Part shown: piece after piece, positions 58,923 through 64,000 of the stretch
How the letters are laid out: every line of letters begins with the position of its first letter
Numbering within the stretch: the first letter of the stretch is position 1
Notes under the pieces: model-generated
What the model saw: the letters and a program-made list of their open reading frames with translations, nothing else
What the model was told of the DNA's origin: nothing
The model's database searches: none
DNA from: Triticum aestivum
Lineage: Eukaryota > Streptophyta > Magnoliopsida > Poales > Poaceae
DNA: 64,000 nucleotides
Direction: 5' to 3'
Assembly: GCF_018294505.1 (NCBI RefSeq)
Contig: NC_057802.1
Span: 315,240,821 to 315,304,820, forward strand
Made by a program: the position numbers and the translations under genes

Positions 58923-59663
58923 ATACTAAGGTTCATCATAGTTAATTGCTGCCTAATCCTGTAATTACTGAACATATTGTACTGGCAATTTTATTTATGG
59001 ATTCGTTGTTGAACCATTGTGCTGAGAATTTGAATTGCACGTTTCGTATTTCAAAATTTCCAATTAGAATAATAAATTACAGGCAAAAATAAAAATAGAA
59101 CAGACGGTCATGGACCTTTGCAAACGGTTCTAGCAGTAAAAGCGCTTGCGATGGATAGCCCAATGCCACACAGTTTTCTACATCAAATCATGTGTGATGT
59201 AGTTAATGAAAGCAAACAGTCAACCAAGGCAGAGCGTGTGTGATAGTTACACCTTTCACACACGAGCGTATACATAAAACCATGTGGGATGTACATCCAA
59301 ACGGAACGTTTTCCCTGGATTGACTGTGTGGGATGTACATAAGAACGGAAACATATTCCTTGGATTGACTGTGTGTGATATACATATATACAGAAATGAT
59401 TTCTGGGATTCACTGTGTGGGATGTACATACCTACGGAAATGATTTCTGGGATTCACCGTGTGGGATGTACATACCTACAGAAATGATTGGGTTTCAATG
59501 CCTCGCCCGATCGCACACGGCCCCAGCCTGGGTCCCAGGAGGGCCTATCCCCGACGATTTCTGGGTAGGACACCCTATCGCACACACTCACTTGGCGACG
59601 GTTCCAAATGCCGTCGCGGAAAGGGGTTTTAAACCGTTTGTTTAGGGCCGACGCGCACTAGTG
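58923..59663. repeat. Type C end and subterminal repeats of CACTA copy 2
   Basis: Four to five units with CTGTGTGGGATGTACATA and CGGAAATGATTTCTGGGATT occupy 59240-59490. Then come TATCCCCGACGATTTCTGGG, CACTCACTTGGCGACGGTTC, GGAAAGGGGTTTTAAACCG and the tip CGCGCACTAGTG. This is the inverse of 25028-25500 in copy 1. The unit repeats are more regular here than in copy 1. Confidence 0.9.
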
Positions 59664-59836
59664 TAGGTAAATGCAATAAATGTGAAGAAAGAGATAGAGA
59701 GAAGATGTAAAAAAGTACTAATGTAATAGCCAACCTTATAGCCCACACTATTGTATAGTGCATATAGATGATGGCCGTAGATGACATGGCGGTTCCTTGT
59801 AGCCATCAGTTGGCTATATTATTAACCATGCTCTAA

Positions 59837-60110
59837 GACTAGCCACAATGGAGAGTAACATACACTAGTAACATACACATATCCCTAGACTATGTTACTA
59901 CCTTTCATAGTGTGTAGTAACATAAGTATGGTAACATGCAAAGCCTCATTTATTAGGTTATAGACTCATATTGCATTGGGACATGTGATGTTACAGTAAC
60001 TAGCTAAGTTACTCAAACTACCTCTCTCCTCATTAACTCATTGCCACATAAGCAAATTTGTTGAGTTGGACTCGATGTTACTGCTGAAGTTACTCCCACT
60101 GTGGCTAGTC
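59837..60110. mobile_element. MITE with GACTAGCCACA/TGTGGCTAGTC ends
   Basis: The TIRs are GACTAGCCACAATGGAGAGT and TTACTCCCACTGTGGCTAGTC (last 19 bases matched). The left flank is TAA and the right flank CAA, so a Tourist-type TSD with one change is likely. The inside repeats GTAACAT-type words. Confidence 0.75.
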
Positions 60111-60116
60111 CAATGC

Positions 60117-60329
60117 ATAGTATCATAGAGTAGCTAGTATCATATGTAGTACTTTATTTATATTGTCATGCAATACACATAGTAGCATAGCATTTATTAT
60201 GATACGGTTTCATGATGTGATACTTAACCCTCTCTTTCTTCATTAAATTCTATGACAGCTCATCAAAATTGCCTGGCTGGCATGCATGATACTAGCTATG
60301 ATACCCCCTTACTATCAGCCTAGCAAAGA
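60117..60329. mobile_element. MITE fragment related to 48589-48880
   Basis: ATAGTATCATAGAGTAGCTA through GGCATGCATGATACTAGCTA and ATACCCCCTTACTATCAGCC resembles the 48589-48880 MITE from its middle to its right end. The left end is missing or diverged. Confidence 0.5.
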
Positions 60330-61052
60330 AGGTGTACAGATCATTTGTGCGTCGCTTTGTGAGTTTTCATCCGTTTGTTCGAGAAGTGGGGAGAAGTTTC
60401 AAACATTTCAGCTGCGAGGTGCGGCCACTGGCATAGGCCTAGTTAGTGTTTTAATTACAGGAAATTCAGATGGAGTTCGGACATCATAAAAATCGATGTG
60501 TGCCCGTGGCGTGCTCTCACGACCCCGTGGAAAAAACTTGGTAAAGTTTGGCACAAGTTTTGATGACCGCTCCTTCCAAACCGGAGCTTCTCACATGAAG
60601 GATCATGGTTTCCAAAAGGAGACGTGTCAATTCAAACTCCTGTGGCCGGTGACTTCATCGTTTGGCCTCATAAAAATTTCCACGATACGCAATCACCATT
60701 ATACCACGGGTTTGATTTTCTGGCGCATTTCAGGTATCGTTAGCTATATTTAAGACATTTTTTGAGATTAACATGCATTTTGTGCATAATAATAAAATTA
60801 CAACCGGAACTGCATGTGCTGTCGAAAGGGATGAGGATCGCCGTTCGATCTGGGAGCATCCAACGGTGCAGACGTAGGATCCGTGGGGTTTGGGTTCTGG
60901 CCAATCAGAAAGCACGACTCAGATCGTGGGCGGGGTGACGGGGTTTGGTCGGCACACGGCTTTTATCAAAGAACCGTGTGCTATTCGCAAACCAGATTGC
61001 ATATTTTTTCACACATACTGTAGTGAGATCAATTGAGTGTGCTACCTCTATG

Positions 61053-61098
<46 letters not shown>

Positions 61099-61253
61099 CA
61101 ATTCATATTCGTTGCCTAAGCTGACAGCATATCAAGGTCCACATATTAACGGTTCTTACATCAACAGAAAACCGGGCATAACTCACAAATTCAGTACACG
61201 CGACAGTTCTAAATTGAACGAATTAAGTTGCAGGGTAGGCATAAAGACTAGTC
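60330..61253 (-). other. Outer CACTA spacer between the TNPD gene and the MITE cluster
   Basis: The part at 60500-60790 is a diverged single-copy relative of the 503-bp satellite unit (AACCGGAGCTTCTCACATGA beside AACCAGAGCTTCTCACAACA in the array). The part at 60820-60990 is the CCAAT module (TCTGGCCAATCAGAAAGCAC). TACTGTAGTG at 61014-61023 looks like a CACTA tip but lacks matching sequence. 61099-61253 shows nothing recognisable and would be the TNPD 3' flank. Confidence 0.6.
61054..61098. repeat. (TAA)n microsatellite
   Basis: About 15 TAA units in an unbroken run, in the 3' flank of the TNPD gene. Confidence 0.95.
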
Positions 61254-64000
61254 TTACGGTTTAATTCCCATGTACATGGGGGAACTGGGATCATTACGTT
61301 GACCCTGAATGAACTTGGGTTTTTTGATGATTTTATGCTGCTCTGTTACACTGGTGCATGATCCCTTGGCTAGCAACTCATCAAATTCATCGTACTCGTC
61401 CTCATCGGCAACATCGCCGACACCCAGTACCTTTCTCTTCCCATGCAACGCTAAATGGCAGTTCTTATGCAAGGGGTCTTCCACAAAGAAAATCTGGGTA
61501 GCATCGCTGGCAAGAATGAATGGGTCCGCGTGACATGCCATCGTTGTCCTATTAACACAGGTCTTCCTGTACTCATCAATCCTTACCAAACCAATAGGGA
61601 TCCATGCGCACCTGAATAATGCCACCTTAACTTTCACATAGTCAAGCTCCCAAATCTCTTTGATGGTTCCATAGTATACCCTTTTATCAGCTTTACAGTC
61701 ATGTATTCTAGTCGAACAGATCTGTTCTGATACGAGGTCTTCCGATCACGTTCCTCAGTGTAGAACGTGTATCCATTTATGTCATATGATTGGTACGTCA
61801 ACACCGTAGGTGATGGCTTTTGTGCCAGCCACGTAGCAATGTCATCGATGGATCCTTGTGCCAAATGATTCTTCAGCCATTCGGCGTAGTTCTTAGTGTG
61901 CTCCTTCATCTCCACATCTGATGAAGGCACCATTGGTAAGAAGCTTTGGCGTATCTCCACCAAGTGTTCTTCGGCATAAGCGATGAGAATTGGGCTGTTA
62001 AGCAGTACCGTCAAATGGGCTTTCTCGGCCAATTCTCCAGGTGCGGCCATTTGCGTGCCAGCAAGGACCGGCTTACCTTTCAGCCTTCCCTCGTGGCGAG
62101 AGAGGGGCAAACCTATAGGTCTTTGTTTCATGTATTCGGTGCGAAACTCAACCACCTCCTCCGGGGTATAACCTTGTAGGATGCTTGCCTCTGGATGGTT
62201 TTGGTTCCGACAAAAGCGCTTCAGTATTCCCATGAACCGCTCAAAGGGATACATATTGCGAAGAAACATAGGACCACAATACTTTATCTCCTCGACAAGG
62301 TGCACAGTGAGATGGACCATGACATCAAAGAATGACGGTGGGAAAAACATCTCTAGGTTGGACAATATTCTTGCAATATCATCTTGCATATGATCCAACT
62401 CTTGAGGATTTACAACTTTCTGCCATAGTTGGTTGAAGAAATCTCAGAGGTCAATGAGTGTTTTTCTTATATCTTTGTCCATCAGATTCCTGATTGCCAC
62501 CGAGAGGATTTGTGTCAACATTACGTGGCAATCATGTGACTTCATGTGTCCCAACTTCATTTTACCTGAGCTCACATCCACGAGACTTCTGATGTTTGCG
62601 TAGTAGGAAGAGGGTGTCTTAACTGACAACAAATATGTGAAGAACTGTGTTGCTTCTTTTGTACTGAAATTGTAACTCTGGCGAGCTTTCATGAATTTGT
62701 CATCATCTTCTGCTTCACTCTTGCGTTTGATTGATCAACAAGCATATCGAGCCGTGAACCGTCACCATCCTTTCTTTTACCTTTAATCTTGAGCAGAGTA
62801 CCAAGGATGCTTTCACATACGTTCTTCTCTACGTGCATGACATCGATGCAGTGACGTACACGTAGAATCTCCCAGTAAGGTAATTTCCAAAACACCGATT
62901 TCTTCTTAAACGCTTGACCCTTGAGTGTTTGTTTCACCGTCAAAGGGTGGTTCTTGCCAAGCACAACATTAATTCATGTTGTGGACCACCTCCCCGTCAT
63001 AGGGTCTTGGGCCCGCACCTGCCTCTGCCGTACCATCAAATTTAGCTTTCATCTTTCGGTATGGGTGAGTTTTCCGTAAGAACCTATGATGACACAAATA
63101 CACTGTTTTGTGTGAGTTGGGAAGTCTGCTGCTAGCTATCCTATCCATGCATGTGACACACCCTACATCTCCCTTTGTTTTCCGCCCCGATGTGTTGCCT
63201 AATGCTGGCATATCTTGAATGGTGTGCACCAGCATCGCATGTAGATCGAAAATCTCCTTTCTGTAAGCATCATAACATTTTACAGCAGGCACATCTATCC
63301 ACACTGTCAGCAGTTCTTCTACCAGTAGCTGAAAGTAAATGTCGATGTCATTTCCAGGTTTCTTTGGGCCTTGGTTAATCATTGACATCATAATGTATTT
63401 TTTCTTCATACACAACCAAGGAGCTAGGTTATATATGCATAGAAGCACCGACCATGTGTTGTGATTGGTGCTCATATCGCCAAAAGGATTCATCCCGTCA
63501 GTACACTCCCCGAGCCTTATACTTCTAGGATCCTTGGCAAATTTTTCAAAGTTGTTGTCGATTAATTCCCACTGAGCCCCATCTTTCAGGTGCCTCATAA
63601 ACCTATCCGCAATTCGCTCATCATGATGCCACCGCAACCTCTTTGCCTCTCTAGGGTTTGCAAACAAACGCCTCAACCTTGGAACTAAAGGCAAGTACCA
63701 AACAACCTTGAATGGGATTCCTGTCTTGATCTCGTTGTCCAATTTGTACTTGTCCTTTGCTCTCCTGCGCTTGTATCGTGCATGCTTGCATGTGGGACAT
63801 GCACGCAAATCTTTGTACTCACCACGGTACAATATACAATCATTCACACAAGCGTGTGTCTTCTGTACTTCAAGTTCCAATGGGCAAACAATTTTCTTCG
63901 CTTCATTCGTGCTTCTGGGGAGCACATTATCTTCCGGAAGAATTTCTTTGAAAAGACCTAACATCTTTGTGAAGCCCTTGTTTGATAGACCATTTGCTGC
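61254..64000 (-). pseudogene. TNPD-type CACTA transposase, broken, continues past right edge
   Basis: TNPD cuts and joins CACTA ends. In order on the minus strand: a Cys-rich region (CVNDCILYRGE, CPTCKHARYKRRRAKD), the TNP2/Transposase_21 core (CTDGMNPFGDMSTNHNTWSV, CIYNLAPWLCMKKKYIMMSM, KPGNDIDIYFQLLVEEL) and YWEILRVRHCIDVMHVEKNV. Then DUF4218 (GHMKSHDCHVMLTQILSVAI, MFFPPSFFDVMVHLTVHLVE, GPMFLRNMYPFERFMGILKR) and DUF4216 (VALFRCAWIP, ADPFILASDATQIFFVEDPL), ending at 61254. Lesions: frameshift after VVHNMN (about 62966), frameshift near 62700, TGA at 62444 where a Cys codon is expected, and frameshift near 61690. The protein start is off-window. This gene and the TNPA-like gene share orientation and belong to the outer element. 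Confidence 0.9.

Larger units (their letters stand above)
50197..59663 (+). mobile_element. Inner CACTA copy 2, no transposase, two B3-type genes
   Basis: The left tip is CACTACTGCAGGAG (type A end) and the right tip is CGCGCACTAGTG (type C end). The 3-bp TSD is TAG at 50194-50196 and 59664-59666, and the flanks form one MITE. The ends match the opposite ends of copy 1, so copy 2 is the same family in reverse orientation. At 9467 bp it carries a two-B3 gene (51269-52789), a tandem array, a small basic ORF and a single-B3 gene (56958-58922), with no TNPD or TNPA. Confidence 0.9.
50071..59833. mobile_element. Tourist-type MITE, GAGCATGG/TTGCTC family, copy 2, split by CACTA copy 2
   Basis: The left part, 50071-50196, starts GAGCAAGTACAATAGTGGGC. 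The right part, 59667-59833, ends TTATTAACCATGCTC followed by TAA at 59834-59836. The two parts make one MITE, inverted relative to 49777-50067, once the CACTA at 50197-59663 and one TAG are removed. This supports those CACTA boundaries independently. Confidence 0.8.
19094..64000 (-). mobile_element. Outer CACTA transposon, 3' end at left, running off the right edge
   Basis: The left end (CACGGGTACGCGTCGG, then CAAACAGTTTTTAACCCC and ACCATCGCCAAGTGAGTG) matches the type C ends of the two inner elements, with its first bases degenerate. Inward lie subterminal repeats, the TNPA-like gene (20193-24013), a spacer, and the TNPD gene (61254-64000), all on the minus strand. The spacer is split by two inner CACTA elements and a MITE cluster. 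Removing copy 1 rejoins 25024 to 47551 with the 3-bp TSD resolved, restoring a sequence also found at 60880-60910. The 5' end lies beyond 64000. Confidence 0.8.

Noticed and set aside
61014..61023. TACTGTAGTG as a possible right tip of another CACTA element
   Set aside because: The inner 50 bp do not match the type A or type C ends, no partner CACTA with a matching TSD was found, and TNPD of the same element lies immediately beyond.
1..64000. Search for host genes, tRNA, rRNA or microRNA precursors
   Set aside because: No stretch outside recognised transposon sequence had coding organisation or RNA-gene motifs I could defend. MITE inverted repeats could give small RNAs, but that cannot be told from sequence alone.

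Overview
The window looks like heterochromatic or intergenic DNA of a large grass genome, most likely Triticeae (wheat, Aegilops or barley). I base this on the transposon types: a SIRE/Maximus-lineage Copia, Athila-, Tat- and Tekay-lineage Gypsy elements, several CACTA elements, and Stowaway and Tourist MITEs. I see no ordinary host gene. Nearly all of the window is transposons nested in transposons, and target-site duplications (TSDs) let much of the insertion order be read directly. Family names are from memory and not database-checked.

Layout, left to right. 1-8104: minus-strand SIRE/Maximus-type Copia cut by the left edge. It is inserted in a plus-strand Tat-like Gypsy (8105-13966), which is also split by a solo Athila-type LTR (8662-10180, TSD GTTCC). 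That Gypsy sits in the 3' LTR of a minus-strand Athila-like element (13967-19093). At 19094 a large minus-strand CACTA element ('outer CACTA') begins and runs off the right edge. Its 3' end is at 19094, its TNPA-like/Ulp1 gene at 20193-24013, and its TNPD transposase gene at 61254-64000.

The spacer between those two genes holds two further CACTA elements of one family, in opposite orientation. Copy 1 is 25028-47550 (TSD TCT). Copy 2 is 50197-59663 (TSD TAG). Each has one end of type C (CACTAGTGCGCG...) and one of type A (CACTACTGCAGG...). Neither encodes a transposase. They share a layout: type C end, a single-B3-domain gene read toward that end, a further ORF of unknown function, a tandem-repeat array with a period of about 0.5 kb, a second cargo gene read toward the type A end, then the type A end. 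The second cargo is a degenerate 3'-5' exonuclease in copy 1 and an intact five-exon, two-B3-domain gene in copy 2. Copy 1 is split by a complete Athila-like element (34961-45515, TSD GTATC), itself split by a Tekay-type solo LTR (37265-40382, TSD TGATG). A MITE cluster fills 47993-50196 and 59667-60329.

How the parts may work together (inference): the outer CACTA would once have supplied TNPD and TNPA. Both genes are now broken by stops and frameshifts, so nothing here looks autonomous. Copies 1 and 2 would have needed transposase in trans. They carry B3-type DNA-binding genes where the outer element carries TNPA. That position, and the intact reading frame of the copy 2 gene, make these the most interesting features of the window. 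The 503-bp satellite in copy 1 appears to derive from spacer sequence of the same CACTA lineage, of which a single-copy relative survives at about 60500-60790.
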